Positions 20,211 to 29,969 of a DNA stretch of 64,000 nt are shown here, in pieces. The notes beneath the pieces are model-generated. The model made no database searches, was not told the origin of the DNA, and was given only the letters and a program-made list of their open reading frames with translations. This DNA is from Staphylococcus auricularis. Its GTDB lineage: Bacteria; Bacillota; Bacilli; Staphylococcales; Staphylococcaceae. Within the stretch, counting starts at the first letter, position 1, and each line of letters opens with the position of its first letter. The DNA is taken from the NCBI RefSeq assembly GCF_001500315.1, contig NZ_LLER01000009.1, positions 181,715 through 245,714 on the forward strand. The letters run 5' to 3'. Made by a program: the position numbers and the translations under genes.

Positions 20211-21070
20211 TTGATGCATTATTAAATTTCGACTTCATGAGGTATTCACTCATTAGTGGGATACTCATCGGTTTCATTGCGCCATTTATTGGTGCCTTTA
20301 TTGTCGTCAGACGGTTATCTTTAATCGCTGATGCGCTAAGTCACGTCACGCTCGGTGGTATTTCATTTGGTATGTTCTTAATCACGATTATACCGACAGC
20401 GGCACTCATTAACCCGATGTGGTTTGGGGTGTTATTTGCGATCGTCGGTGCGTTACTCATTGAGAAGTTACGTACCACATTTAGTAATTATCAAGAAATT
20501 GCGATACCTATTATCATGAGTTCAGGGGTAGCTTTAAGTGCCATATTCATATCACTCGCAGACGGTTTTAACCAAGAGATTGTAGGATTACTTTTTGGTT
20601 CAATCAGTGCAGTAAGTTTGAGTGATATGATTACAATCATTATTATAGTAATTATAGTAACGATTTTTATCTTATCATTATACAAAGAATTGTTCGTCCT
20701 ATCTTTCGATGATGAATATAGCAAAGTCATTGGATTACCAAAATGGATTCAATTTCTTTTCATTGCGATCGTCGCTATGGTCATCTCAGCATCTATGCGC
20801 GTCATAGGTATCTTATTAGTGAGTGCATTAATCACGTTACCTATTGCAATTGCGATGCGAATTACAAAAGGATTTAAGCAATTGATTATACTGAGTATCA
20901 TACTTGGTGAAGTATCCGTGATTTCAGGATTGTTCTTAGCCTTTTATCTAGATATTTCTCCGGGTGGTGTCATCGTCATGATACTCGTATTCATATTAAT
21001 TTTAACGATGGTACTTCAGAAACTGAAGGTTAAAGTTAAAAAAGGGGCTGTTAATAATGAAAACAGATAA
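20207..21070 (+). CDS. znuB: Zinc ABC transporter, permease
   Basis: 287 aa with about eight hydrophobic helices. ABC-3 family membrane subunit of metal importers; the [17 protein letters not shown] segment after the first helix is diagnostic for the family. Pairs with the ATPase that overlaps its start (ATGA). Its end overlaps the start of zur by 14 bases, so all three genes are translationally coupled. Confidence 0.91.
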   Translation: MIDALLNFDFMRYSLISGILIGFIAPFIGAFIVVRRLSLIADALSHVTLGGISFGMFLITIIPTAALINPMWFGVLFAIVGALLIEKLRTTFSNYQEIAIPIIMSSGVALSAIFISLADGFNQEIVGLLFGSISAVSLSDMITIIIIVIIVTIFILSLYKELFVLSFDDEYSKVIGLPKWIQFLFIAIVAMVISASMRVIGILLVSALITLPIAIAMRITKGFKQLIILSIILGEVSVISGLFLAFYLDISPGGVIVMILVFILILTMVLQKLKVKVKKGAVNNENR

Positions 21071-21482
21071 TGCAATACAAATACTTAAAGAACACGGTCA
21101 TAAATATACAAACAAACGCCGTGATATGATAGATATCTTTGTTTCAGAAGATAAATATATTAATGCAAAATATATCCAACAGAAAATGGATAAAAACTAT
21201 CCAGGTATCTCATTTGATACGATTTATCGTAATTTACATTTATTTAAAGATCTAGGCATTATAGAAAGTACAGAATTGGATGGAGAAATGAAATTTAGAA
21301 TTGCTTGTTCAGAACATCACCATCATCACTTTATTTGTGAAGTATGCGGAGATACTAAAGTCATTGAGTTCTGTCCAATTGATGAAATACAGTCTAATTT
21401 ACCGAACGTTTCTATCCATACACATAAATTAGAAGTTTACGGTGTATGCGAAAAATGTCAGAAAGAAAAACAAACCGTTTAA
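21057..21482 (+). CDS. zur: Zinc uptake regulator, Fur family
   Basis: 141 aa. N-terminal winged helix ([16 protein letters not shown], then [15 protein letters not shown]), a regulatory metal segment HHHHHF, and two CxxC pairs (CEVCG, CEKCQ) for structural zinc. Fur-family paralogues (Fur, PerR, Zur) are told apart here by the operon with znuCB and the Zur box upstream. Expected to repress its own operon when zinc is sufficient. Confidence 0.9.
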   Translation: MKTDNAIQILKEHGHKYTNKRRDMIDIFVSEDKYINAKYIQQKMDKNYPGISFDTIYRNLHLFKDLGIIESTELDGEMKFRIACSEHHHHHFICEVCGDTKVIEFCPIDEIQSNLPNVSIHTHKLEVYGVCEKCQKEKQTV

Positions 21483-21730
21483 TGTTCCTTCTTATACGAA
21501 TATAGTATTTCAATCTTGCTGAAATGAAGTCAACGATAGGTGATTTATCCGTTCATTTGTTATGTATATCTAACTAAACCTAGCTTTTAAGTAAGAATTA
21601 TTAAATTTCTAACTTAACTATGTTTAAAAACCTAATATTTGAGATATACTTAGAATGGATCAAAGATAGTAAACATCTATAATATATGATTGATACAGTA
21701 AGCATTAAGATTGTTGATAAATGAATTTAT

Positions 21731-21754
21731 TGCTATGCTTAGTGTAATTACACT
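21731..21754 (+). promoter_or_regulatory. sodA extended -10 and 14-bp palindrome
   Basis: TGCTATGCT (21731-21739) is an extended -10 element with a poor -35. Directly after it, AGTGTAATTACACT (21741-21754) is a perfect palindrome that would overlap the transcription start. It could be an operator for an unidentified regulator. It does not match PerR or Fur boxes that I know. Confidence 0.45.
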
Positions 21755-21771
21755 TAGGAGGATGATTATTT

Positions 21772-22374
21772 ATGGCTTTTGAATTACCAAACTTACCTTA
21801 TGATTTCGATGCGTTAGAACCGTATATTGATAAAGAAACTATGGAAATCCACCATGACAAACACCACAACACATATGTAACTAAATTAAATTCAGCAGTT
21901 GAAGGTACAGATTTAGAAAATAAATCTATCGAAGAAATTGTTGCTAATTTAGATAGCGTACCTGAAGATATTCAAACAGCTGTACGAAATAATGGTGGTG
22001 GACACTTAAATCACTCATTATTCTGGGAATTATTAACTCCTAACTCTGAAGAAAAAGGTACAGTCGTAGATAAAATTAAAGAACAATGGGGTTCTTTAGA
22101 CGATTTCAAAAAAGAATTTGCTGACGCTGCAGCAGCTCGCTTTGGTTCAGGCTGGGGTTGGCTCGTTGTAAATGCTGAAGGTAAATTAGAAATCACTACT
22201 ACACCTAACCAAGATAACCCAATTACAGAAGGTAAAACACCTATTTTAGGTATTGACGTTTGGGAACACGCTTATTACCTTAAATATCAAAACAAACGTC
22301 CAGAATATATCGAAAACTTCTGGAACGTTGTAAACTGGGAAAAAGTTGACGAATTATATCAAGCAGCTCAATAA
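21772..22374 (+). CDS. sodA: Superoxide dismutase (Mn/Fe family)
   Basis: 200 aa. Converts superoxide to hydrogen peroxide and oxygen. Metal ligands are in MEIHHDKHH (first His), GHLNHSLFW (second His) and [15 protein letters not shown] (Asp and His). The protein is very close to staphylococcal SodA. The metal cannot be settled from sequence: staphylococci have both Mn-specific and cambialistic versions. Strong ribosome site TTAGGAGGAT. Single gene with its own terminator. Confidence 0.97.
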   Translation: MAFELPNLPYDFDALEPYIDKETMEIHHDKHHNTYVTKLNSAVEGTDLENKSIEEIVANLDSVPEDIQTAVRNNGGGHLNHSLFWELLTPNSEEKGTVVDKIKEQWGSLDDFKKEFADAAAARFGSGWGWLVVNAEGKLEITTTPNQDNPITEGKTPILGIDVWEHAYYLKYQNKRPEYIENFWNVVNWEKVDELYQAAQ

Positions 22375-22387
22375 TTCGACTCTTTTT

Positions 22388-22419
22388 GACGGCCTATTGA
22401 TATAGGTCGTCTTTTTTTT
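22388..22419 (+). terminator. Intrinsic terminator after sodA
   Basis: GACGGCCTAT / ATAGGTCGTC stem (one G-U pair) with a TGAT loop and eight T residues. Confidence 0.92.
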
Positions 22420-22495
22420 GAATTAAAATAATAGAAAAATCACGGATTTTCGTATATCATTTGTAGATAGAACGTTTGAATAGAGGTAGGTTGTG

Positions 22496-24544
22496 TTGTT
22501 AAAAAGACTTAAGGAAAAAACAAATGATGAAAAACTAAGAAATACAATGAATAAGAGGATCAGTTTTATCTTCGGCATTGTAGTATTGATCTTTGCAATT
22601 GTTATCCTTAGATTAGGTTATTTACAAATTGCACAAGGGTCTCATTATAAACAGGAAATCAAAAACAGTGAAAATATCACGGTAAATGAATCTGTCCCAC
22701 GAGGAAGAATCTTAGACCGAAACGGCAAAATACTTGTAGATAACGCATCTAAAAAAGCGATTACGTATACAAGAGGTAAAAAAACGTCTCAAGATGAAAT
22801 ACTCGATACTGCAGAAAAATTATCTAAATTGATATCAATGGATACAGATAAAATCACAGAACGTGATAAACAAGACTTTTGGATTCAAAAACATCCAGAT
22901 CAAGCACAGAAAATGATGTCAAAAGAGCGCAGTTTATTAGAAGCAGGTAGTATTTCACAAGAACAATATGATGAAGCGCAACGTGAAAAAATAACCGACA
23001 AACAACTCAATTCTTTTTCAGATCATGATTTAGAAGTGCTCGCCATTTATAAAGAAATGATGGCAGGGTCTACATTAAATCCTCAAATGATAAAAAATGA
23101 AGATGTGAGCGATGAAGAATACGCTGCAGTTTCACAAAAACTATCTAGTCTACCAGGTGTGAATACAACGATGGACTGGGATAGAAAATATCCATATGGC
23201 GATAGCTTAAGAGGTATCTTCGGTGATGTATCGACATCAAATGAAGGTCTTCCTAAAGAGTTAACGCAGAAATATTTATCTGAAGGTTATTCTAGAAATG
23301 ACCGTGTCGGAAAATCTTACCTAGAATATCAATATGAAAGCATTCTAAAAGGTAAGAAAAAAGAAATGAGATATACGACAGATAAATCAGGTGACGTCAT
23401 CGACTCAGAAGTTGTGAATAAAGGTTCACGCGGCAATGACTTAGTACTCACAATTGATATGGATCTTCAACAAAAAACAGAAGAATATCTCGAAAAACAA
23501 ATTAAAAAATTACGTAGCGAAGGCGCGAGAGATATGGATAATGCACTCATCGTCGTCACAGATCCACGTAACGGTGACATCCTCGCTATTGCCGGTAAAC
23601 AAATCGATAAAGACGGTAGCATGACTGATAACGATATTGGTACGTTTACTCAACAATTCGCAGCAGGATCATCTGTTAAAGGTGGTACGTTATTAGCGGG
23701 CTATCAAAATGATGCAATTCATGTGGGCGAAACAATGGTCGACTCACCATTACACTTCAGTGGTGGTTTGACTAAACGTTCTTACTTTAACCAACATGGT
23801 AGAGTGACAATCAACGATAAAGAAGCACTTATGCATTCATCTAACGTTTACATGTTCAAAACGGCATTAAACATTGCAGGTCAACCGTATACTCCAAATA
23901 TGAACTTGCCAACGGATGTCGTTGAAGCAGGCCAAAAACTACGTAAAGGTTTAAATCAAGTTGGTTTAGGTGTGAAAACAGGTATCGATCTTCCAAATGA
24001 AACCATCGGTCAAATTGAGCCATTAACAACTAATGGGGGTAATTATCTAGACTTAGCCATTGGTCAGTATGATACCTATACTACTATGCAACTTGCGCAA
24101 TACATCTCTACCATTGCGAATGATGGTACACGTATTCAACCACACATTGGTTCAGAAATAAGAAAAGCAACTAATGAAGATGGTCTTGGTCCGATTAAGC
24201 AAAACATTAAAGGTACGGTGTTGAATAAAGTAAATAATTCTGAAGAAGAAATTAACCAAGTTCAACAAGGTTTTGACATGGTATTTAACGAAAAAGATGG
24301 TACGGGTTACCAAAGTTTCCATAACACGAAAGTACCTTCAGCAGGTAAAACAGGTACAGCAGAAGTCTTCCAAGACGGTAAACCACGAGTTAATTCAACT
24401 TATATTGGATATGCACCACAAGATAATCCACAGCTGGCATTTTCAATCGTGTATAGTAATCAACCTGTTCCTGAACCATGGTTAAACGGCGGTGACTTAG
24501 GTAGAGACGTCATCAACTACTATTTCGGAAAAGATCGCAAATAA
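22496..24544 (+). CDS. pbp3: Penicillin-binding protein 3-like transpeptidase (class B)
   Basis: About 682 aa. An N-terminal signal anchor (about 24-45) is followed by a dimerisation/pedestal region and a C-terminal transpeptidase with SSVK (Ser ~392, Lys ~395), SSN (~448-450) and KTGT (~618-621). It cross-links peptidoglycan outside the membrane. Position next to sodA matches S. aureus pbp3. Start is TTG 22496 (MLKRLKEK), five bases after AGGTAGG; GTG one codon earlier is possible but too close to that site. Own terminator follows. Confidence 0.92.
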   Translation: MLKRLKEKTNDEKLRNTMNKRISFIFGIVVLIFAIVILRLGYLQIAQGSHYKQEIKNSENITVNESVPRGRILDRNGKILVDNASKKAITYTRGKKTSQDEILDTAEKLSKLISMDTDKITERDKQDFWIQKHPDQAQKMMSKERSLLEAGSISQEQYDEAQREKITDKQLNSFSDHDLEVLAIYKEMMAGSTLNPQMIKNEDVSDEEYAAVSQKLSSLPGVNTTMDWDRKYPYGDSLRGIFGDVSTSNEGLPKELTQKYLSEGYSRNDRVGKSYLEYQYESILKGKKKEMRYTTDKSGDVIDSEVVNKGSRGNDLVLTIDMDLQQKTEEYLEKQIKKLRSEGARDMDNALIVVTDPRNGDILAIAGKQIDKDGSMTDNDIGTFTQQFAAGSSVKGGTLLAGYQNDAIHVGETMVDSPLHFSGGLTKRSYFNQHGRVTINDKEALMHSSNVYMFKTALNIAGQPYTPNMNLPTDVVEAGQKLRKGLNQVGLGVKTGIDLPNETIGQIEPLTTNGGNYLDLAIGQYDTYTTMQLAQYISTIANDGTRIQPHIGSEIRKATNEDGLGPIKQNIKGTVLNKVNNSEEEINQVQQGFDMVFNEKDGTGYQSFHNTKVPSAGKTGTAEVFQDGKPRVNSTYIGYAPQDNPQLAFSIVYSNQPVPEPWLNGGDLGRDVINYYFGKDRK

Positions 24545-24575
24545 CAACTTAATTCATTCAAGTTTATAGATATTT

Positions 24576-24608
24576 AAGCTGGTAACTTTCAATGAGTTGC
24601 CAGCTTTT
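24576..24608 (+). terminator. Intrinsic terminator after pbp3
   Basis: AAGCTGGTAACT / AGTTGCCAGCTT stem with one G-U pair and a short loop, followed by TTTT. Confidence 0.85.
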
Positions 24609-24706
24609 AATTTATTCAATTTTAAACTTTTAAAGCATATGTTAGTTATAAATATCAACAATTTGATAGAAACATGATTAAAGGAAATAAAGTAAATGAT
24701 AGTTTA

Positions 24707-24735
24707 ATGACAATGGTTTTTAATAACGTTATAAT
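24707..24735 (+). promoter_or_regulatory. SigA-type promoter for the 5-FCL operon
   Basis: ATGACA (24707-24712), 17-base spacer, TATAAT (24730-24735). It should drive the 5-FCL, rhomboid, yqgQ and glk genes. Confidence 0.65.
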
Positions 24736-24766
24736 GAGTTAAGTACACAGATAAGGGATGAGGATA

Positions 24767-25303
24767 TTGGATAAAAAAACATTGCGCAAAAACACAATTG
24801 CAAAAATGAAATCATTCAATGACAACGACAAACAAAATGCAGATCAATATTTAGCGAATCAGTTATATGAAACAAGCAAATATCAAAACGCAGACCGGAT
24901 TGGCATCGTGCTGTCAATGTCACACGAAGTAAATACATATCGCATCATTTCCCATATGTTAGACGATAAAAAAGCAGTTTTCGTACCTGAAACAGATTAT
25001 GATAAAAAAGAGATGTCTTTTAAACAAGTTGAGGATATCGACCAGATTGGAAAAGATGCTAAAGGCATCAATCACTCGACAGCAGATTTACCGATTTCAA
25101 ATGACCTTGATCTCGTCATTGTACCAGGCGTCGCGTTTAATCAAGAGGGCTATCGTATCGGCTATGGTGGCGGTTTTTACGATAAATTTTTAACACAATA
25201 TCAACCTGATACCATCAGCTTAGTATATGATTTTCAATTGGCAGATTTTGAAGTAGAATCTCATGATCAGCCAGTTGATGAGTTAATAATAGCTACAACA
25301 TAA
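24767..25303 (+). CDS. 5-formyltetrahydrofolate cyclo-ligase
   Basis: About 178 aa. Converts 5-formyl-THF to 5,10-methenyl-THF using ATP, returning a storage folate to the pool. The family C-terminal motif RIGYGGGFYDKFL (about 125-137) is present. TTG 24767 gives MDKKTLRKN, matching the usual start; the ATG three codons earlier would sit on the AAGGGATGAGG ribosome site. The linked rhomboid gene starts 12 bases after the stop. Confidence 0.9.
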   Translation: MDKKTLRKNTIAKMKSFNDNDKQNADQYLANQLYETSKYQNADRIGIVLSMSHEVNTYRIISHMLDDKKAVFVPETDYDKKEMSFKQVEDIDQIGKDAKGINHSTADLPISNDLDLVIVPGVAFNQEGYRIGYGGGFYDKFLTQYQPDTISLVYDFQLADFEVESHDQPVDELIIATT

Positions 25304-25315
25304 TTGGAGGCCAAC

Positions 25316-26761
25316 ATGATTACTGAAAAGCAATACTGGAAATGTATATACTTATGGGTTAGTTACAACGATTATCAAGTTGTCTATCTCAGCCAAGAAC
25401 AGCAAGAAGTTTGGCTGGCGAATAAGTTAAAAAAAGATGTGGCCATTTTTAAATATGGTGTCAATACAAGCCAAGAAACACGCTTTTTAAAAAGCCGACT
25501 TATCGAACATCAAGCGGATATAGAAACACATTTAGGGTTTTCACCTAAAACTTATCAATACTATCTTTTCACTGAATACGAACTCAGCAATGATAATTTA
25601 GATGAAAAACGTCCGATTGATTTAAAATTTCATATGATTCATGATGAAGCAGCTATGGCTAAAAACATGCCTAACTTTTTCACACGACAAATTAATAAAT
25701 TAAATGATGATAAAAAGACGACACACCACTATAAGAAGCGGATGCTTAATAACAATCCAGTAGAGAAACATTTATTAAAATTTGCGCCTGTTACCTATGC
25801 ACTGATAGCGATCAATGTAGTGATATGGTTAGCAATGGTGTTATTTTTAAATCATTTCTCAGATATTAAATTACTGGATGTAGGTGGTTTAGTTCATTTT
25901 AACTTTGTTCATGGTGAATGGTATCGCCTAATTTCTTCCATGTTCCTACATTTTGGGTTTGAACATCTTTTAATGAATATGTTGAGTTTATTCTTATTTG
26001 GTAAAATTGTTGAATCTCTTATAGGTCACTGGCGTATGTTAGTGCTATACCTTATATCTGGTATCGTAGGTAACTTTGCGTCATTATCGTTCAACCTCTC
26101 AACGGTATCAGCAGGCGCAAGTGGCGCTATCTTTGGTTTAATTGGTGCGATTGTAACAATCATTTTCCTCAGTAAACAATTTAATCGAAAAGCGATTGGA
26201 GAATTACTGATTGCATTAGTCGTACTTATCGGATTATCACTATTCATGCCTAATATTAATATTGTGGCACACGTAGGTGGCTTTATCGGCGGTATCTTTA
26301 CAGTCATTATTCCATATTATTTCAACAAGAATCGAAATATCTTTTGGATTAGCATCATTGTGGCTGCGATATTATTAATTTTAGCGATTGTAAGAATTTA
26401 TACGATTGATGAAGAGAACATCTATAACACTATGATTAAAAATGAACTTTATGACACAGATTATAAAGAAGCACAAGACATCGTTGATCATACAATTAAT
26501 AAAGGCTATGCAGATGATGAGACCTACTATTTAGCAGGGATGATTACAGCCACAAAAAGCTCTAAAGCAGAAGCGATGGCCCAATGGGAACGTGGTCTTA
26601 AAAACTTTCCTAATAGCGGATTGTTAAATTATCAATTAGCGATTGCCAACCGTTCACTTGATGATGAAAAAAAGGCCAAAAAATATATTAAAAAAGCGGT
26701 GGAGATTAATCCGAATAGCGAAGCTTATAAAAATTTGAAAAACGAGCTGGATGATCAGTGA
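25316..26761 (+). CDS. Rhomboid family intramembrane serine protease with TPR tail
   Basis: 481 aa. The first ~155 residues are soluble. A rhomboid domain of about seven helices follows, with catalytic serine in GASGAIFG and catalytic histidine in AHVGGFIGG. The C-terminal region (~385-481) looks like two TPR-type repeats (WERGLKNFPNSGLLNYQLA, AVEINPNSEAYKNLK). It resembles B. subtilis GluP. The substrate is unknown. ATG 25316 follows TTGGAGG; overlap with yqgQ is 4 bases. Confidence 0.9.
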   Translation: MITEKQYWKCIYLWVSYNDYQVVYLSQEQQEVWLANKLKKDVAIFKYGVNTSQETRFLKSRLIEHQADIETHLGFSPKTYQYYLFTEYELSNDNLDEKRPIDLKFHMIHDEAAMAKNMPNFFTRQINKLNDDKKTTHHYKKRMLNNNPVEKHLLKFAPVTYALIAINVVIWLAMVLFLNHFSDIKLLDVGGLVHFNFVHGEWYRLISSMFLHFGFEHLLMNMLSLFLFGKIVESLIGHWRMLVLYLISGIVGNFASLSFNLSTVSAGASGAIFGLIGAIVTIIFLSKQFNRKAIGELLIALVVLIGLSLFMPNINIVAHVGGFIGGIFTVIIPYYFNKNRNIFWISIIVAAILLILAIVRIYTIDEENIYNTMIKNELYDTDYKEAQDIVDHTINKGYADDETYYLAGMITATKSSKAEAMAQWERGLKNFPNSGLLNYQLAIANRSLDDEKKAKKYIKKAVEINPNSEAYKNLKNELDDQ

Positions 26762-26958
26762 GACAACAAATCGAAACATTATATGATGTACAACAACTGT
26801 TAAAACAATTTGGATTTATTATTTATTTTAAAGATGAACAAGATAGACTCGAGATGATGGAACAAGAAATAAATAATTTATATGAGTATGAGTTGATTAC
26901 GAAAGATCAATATTTAAAAAGTAAAATGATAATTAAACGAAGAAGGATGAATGGATGA
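26758..26958 (+). CDS. YqgQ family small protein (DUF910)
   Basis: 66 aa, GTG start overlapping the rhomboid stop (GTGA). Small helical protein with the sequence LYDVQQLLKQFGF near the start and a basic end (KSKMIIKRRRMNG). The family is conserved upstream of glucokinase in Bacillales, as here; its function is unknown. The fold is thought to be a three-helix bundle that may bind nucleic acid. Confidence 0.85.
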   Translation: MRQQIETLYDVQQLLKQFGFIIYFKDEQDRLEMMEQEINNLYEYELITKDQYLKSKMIIKRRRMNG

Positions 26959-27945
26959 ATGAAGCAGATAATTTTAGCAGCCGATATCGGTGGCACAACC
27001 TGTAAATTAGGGATCTTTGATCAAGCATTAGAGCGCATTGAAAAATGGTCTATCGACACAGATGTAACAGATCCAACTGGTGTCAAATTATTGAAAGATA
27101 TCTATGAAGCTTTTAAAAGTAAATTGAATACATTAAACTATACGGTAGAAGAGGTCATTGGCGTCGGTATTGGCGTCCCAGGTCCTGTTGATTTTGAAAC
27201 GGGTGTCGTTCACGGAGCCGTCAATCTATATTGGAATGACAAAGTCAATGTAAGAGACATTTTCAAACAATTTATTGACTGTCCTATTTATGTAGATAAT
27301 GATGCGAATGTCGCAGCACTAGGAGAAAAACATAAGGGCGCTGGTCAAGGTGCAGATGATGTTGTTGCCATTACACTCGGCACTGGCTTAGGTGGCGGTG
27401 TCATTTCTAATGGCGAAATTGTCCATGGACATAACGGTGCAGGCGCTGAACTTGGCCATATTTTGGTCGATATAGATCAACGTTTCCAATGTAACTGTGG
27501 TAAATCAGGATGTATTGAGACGGTCGCATCTGCTACAGGTGTCGTTAATTTAGTTCATTTCTATTATCCTAAATTAACATTCAGATCTTCCATCCTTCAT
27601 TTAATTAAAAATAACCAGGTTACAGCCAAAGCAGTGTTCGATGCAGCAAAAGAAGGCGACCCGTTTTGTATCTTCATCACTGAACGTGTAGCGAATTACA
27701 TTGCTTATCTCTGTAGCATTGTGAGTGTGACGAGTAATCCGAAATACATCGTGCTTGGAGGCGGCATGTCTACAGCAGGCTTGATATTGATTGAAAATAT
27801 TAAAACGACTTACCGTCATTACACGTTTAAACCTGCTCAAGAAGGTACTGAAATTGTACAAGCAGAACTCGGTAATGATGCAGGTATCACAGGAGCGGCA
27901 GGACTTATTTATACTTATATTATAGAAAAGGAAGGCGTTAAATAA
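26959..27945 (+). CDS. glk: Glucokinase, ROK family
   Basis: 328 aa. Phosphorylates glucose with ATP to glucose 6-phosphate. ROK features: phosphate-binding [10 protein letters not shown] at the start, the GxGxGxG segment [10 protein letters not shown], the ELGHI motif and the zinc-binding [10 protein letters not shown]. It feeds free intracellular glucose, for instance from the MalA reaction (59194-60846), into glycolysis and the Zwf/Gnd pathway. ATG abuts yqgQ; overlaps the next start by 1 base. Confidence 0.94.
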   Translation: MKQIILAADIGGTTCKLGIFDQALERIEKWSIDTDVTDPTGVKLLKDIYEAFKSKLNTLNYTVEEVIGVGIGVPGPVDFETGVVHGAVNLYWNDKVNVRDIFKQFIDCPIYVDNDANVAALGEKHKGAGQGADDVVAITLGTGLGGGVISNGEIVHGHNGAGAELGHILVDIDQRFQCNCGKSGCIETVASATGVVNLVHFYYPKLTFRSSILHLIKNNQVTAKAVFDAAKEGDPFCIFITERVANYIAYLCSIVSVTSNPKYIVLGGGMSTAGLILIENIKTTYRHYTFKPAQEGTEIVQAELGNDAGITGAAGLIYTYIIEKEGVK

Positions 27946-28256
27946 TGGCAATTGTCGATGTAGTCGTAATACCAGTAGGAACTGAAGGCCCAAGTGTGAG
28001 TAAATATATCGCAGAAATCCAAACGAAATTAGAATCATTCAAACAAGAAGGTAAAATTGATTATCAACTCACACCAATGAACACATTAATTGAAGGTGAC
28101 TTAAAAGATTTATTCGAAGTGATCCAAGCTATTCATGAACTTCCATTCAACAAAGGTTTAGATCGCGTATGTACCAATATCAGAATCGATGACAGACGTG
28201 ATAAAACACGTAAAATGAACGATAAATTGGCTTCTGTACAAAAACACTTAGATTAA
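27945..28256 (+). CDS. MTH1187 family thiamine-binding protein
   Basis: 103 aa. Ferredoxin-like fold of the DUF77/MTH1187 family, which binds thiamine or a related ligand in characterised members. Starts [19 protein letters not shown] and contains LTPMNTLIEGDLKD, typical of the family. It is tightly linked to glk (TAATG overlap) and the MBL gene. The physiological role is not known. Confidence 0.85.
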   Translation: MAIVDVVVIPVGTEGPSVSKYIAEIQTKLESFKQEGKIDYQLTPMNTLIEGDLKDLFEVIQAIHELPFNKGLDRVCTNIRIDDRRDKTRKMNDKLASVQKHLD

Positions 28257-28271
28257 AGTGAGAGATGAGTT

Positions 28272-28892
28272 ATGCAAATATCACATTTAACTTTAGGGTT
28301 AGTCGCAACAAATACTTATTTTGTGGAAAATGATGAAGCTGTGATTTTAATTGATCCTTCAGATGAGAGTCAGCGCATTATCGAACGGCTTAATGAAATC
28401 AATAAGCCGTTAAAGGCTATTTTGTTGACCCATGCACATTTTGATCATATCGGGGCATTAGATGACATTGTAAATACATATGATGTGCCCGTATATATGT
28501 CACCGATTGAATTTGAATTTTTAACAGATGCAGATAAAAATGGTTCTGAAAAATTTAAACAGTACGGTTTACCTCGTGTAACGAGTCATGTGACACCACA
28601 ATCGCTTGAAGAAGGGCGGTTATCCATTGATAATTTTGATATTGAAGTGTTACACACACCAGGACATTCCCCTGGTAGTTTGACATTTGTATTTGATGAT
28701 TTTGCAGTCGTAGGTGATACACTGTTCAATGGTGGTATCGGTCGAACAGATCTTTATCAGGGTGATTTCGAAACTCTGATTGATTCTATCATGGATAAAA
28801 TATTCAATTTAGAAGAAACGAAACCACTATATCCTGGTCATGGCCCAAGTACGACGATTGAAAATGAACACGATAATCCATTTTTATTTTAA
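28272..28892 (+). CDS. Metallo-beta-lactamase fold hydrolase (YqgX type)
   Basis: 206 aa, normal for the glyoxalase-II-like subgroup. Metal motif THAHFDHIG (HxHxDH) near residues 53-60, later ligands HTPGHSPG and PGHGPST, and a conserved asp in VVGDTLFNGGIGRTD. It probably hydrolyses a thioester such as a bacillithiol or glutathione-type conjugate, but substrate cannot be read from sequence. Ends about 70 bases before the hairpin that precedes comGA. Confidence 0.88.
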   Translation: MQISHLTLGLVATNTYFVENDEAVILIDPSDESQRIIERLNEINKPLKAILLTHAHFDHIGALDDIVNTYDVPVYMSPIEFEFLTDADKNGSEKFKQYGLPRVTSHVTPQSLEEGRLSIDNFDIEVLHTPGHSPGSLTFVFDDFAVVGDTLFNGGIGRTDLYQGDFETLIDSIMDKIFNLEETKPLYPGHGPSTTIENEHDNPFLF

Positions 28893-28958
28893 TTGATTCA
28901 GGTTATAAACGAATCACAGTTTTGTATCAAAATCATTAACTTAATAAGAGTAAAAAGG

Positions 28959-28996
28959 TCACCTCCCACGTGTATACATGTAGGAGGTGATTTTTT
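28959..28996 (+). terminator. Terminator-like hairpin overlapping the comGA ribosome site
   Basis: TCACCTCC (28959-28966) pairs perfectly with GGAGGTGA (28983-28990). Inner ACGTG/CATGT pairs extend the stem, and six T residues follow (28991-28996). The 3' arm contains the comGA Shine-Dalgarno AGGAGGTGA, and the T run leads straight into the TTG start codon. It can end the upstream transcript and, in a read-through mRNA, hide the ribosome site. Confidence 0.8.
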
Positions 28997-29969
28997 GAAG
29001 ATATTATTCGAACAACTGATGAAAAAAGCAATCATACAAAAGGTTTCGGACATCCACTTTATTCCAGCAGGTACGGAGACTCATATCAAGTTTCGTGTTA
29101 AAGGGGATCTAGTAGACTATGACATCATACAACGTCAAAACTACATCAAATTACTCACGTATATGAAATACTTAGCTGGATTAGATGTATCTACACATAA
29201 TAAAGCGCAGAGTGGCCGTTATTTGTTTAAACACCAAACACTATATTACTTGCGAGTCTCAACCTTGCCATTAGCATTAGGAATTGAGAGCTGTGTGATT
29301 CGTGTCATTCCGCAATACTTTCAATCACAAACACAAAACGAAGACATGACTGATTTATATCACCATATGAATAAGAAATAAGGTCTCATTCTATTTAGTG
29401 GTCCTACAGGCTCAGGCAAAAGTACGCTGATGTATCAAATGGTAGCTTATGCAAAAGACAAACTGAATTTAAATATTATAGCGATTGAAGACCCAGTAGA
29501 GCGTCTTTTACAAGGCATTACGCAAATATCAGTCAACACGAAAGCAGGGATTGATTATGCATCCTCTTTAAAAGCCATTCTACGTTGCGATCCAGATATT
29601 ATTCTTGTAGGAGAAATCAGAGATGCCTCTATAGCAAAACAGGTATTACAAGCAAGTTTAAGTGGCCATCTCGTGCTCTCAACGATACATGCAGAAGATT
29701 GTAAGGGCGTGATTTTAAGATTGCAAGAAATGGGTGTCACAGAACAAGAAATGAAACAAGCCATTCTTTGTATCAGTAATCAACGTTTAATTAAAGACAA
29801 TGAAGATGAATTAAGACTTGTTTGCGAGATTATGAAGAAGGATGATATTAACTATTTCTTTGATCATGAGAAGCATTTACCAAAGCAATATCAGACATTG
29901 TCTTATATGATTCAAGAATTAACTAAAGCAGGTGTGATTTGTGAAGAAGTTGCGAATAAATACACATAA
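28995..29969 (+). pseudogene. comGA: ComGA competence ATPase, interrupted by an in-frame stop
   Basis: Secretion-type ATPase that powers the competence pseudopilus. TTG 28995 (MKILFEQLMKKAI) has AGGAGGTGA upstream. The frame stops at TAA 29379-29381 but continues unchanged: ...MNKK[stop]GLILFSGPTGSGKST. The stop therefore lies just before Walker A. The rest is well kept (IIAIEDPVE, DPDIILVGEIRD, STIHAED). CAA to TAA would explain it. As it stands, the ATPase would lose its nucleotide-binding half. Overlaps comGB by 29 bases. Confidence 0.87.
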
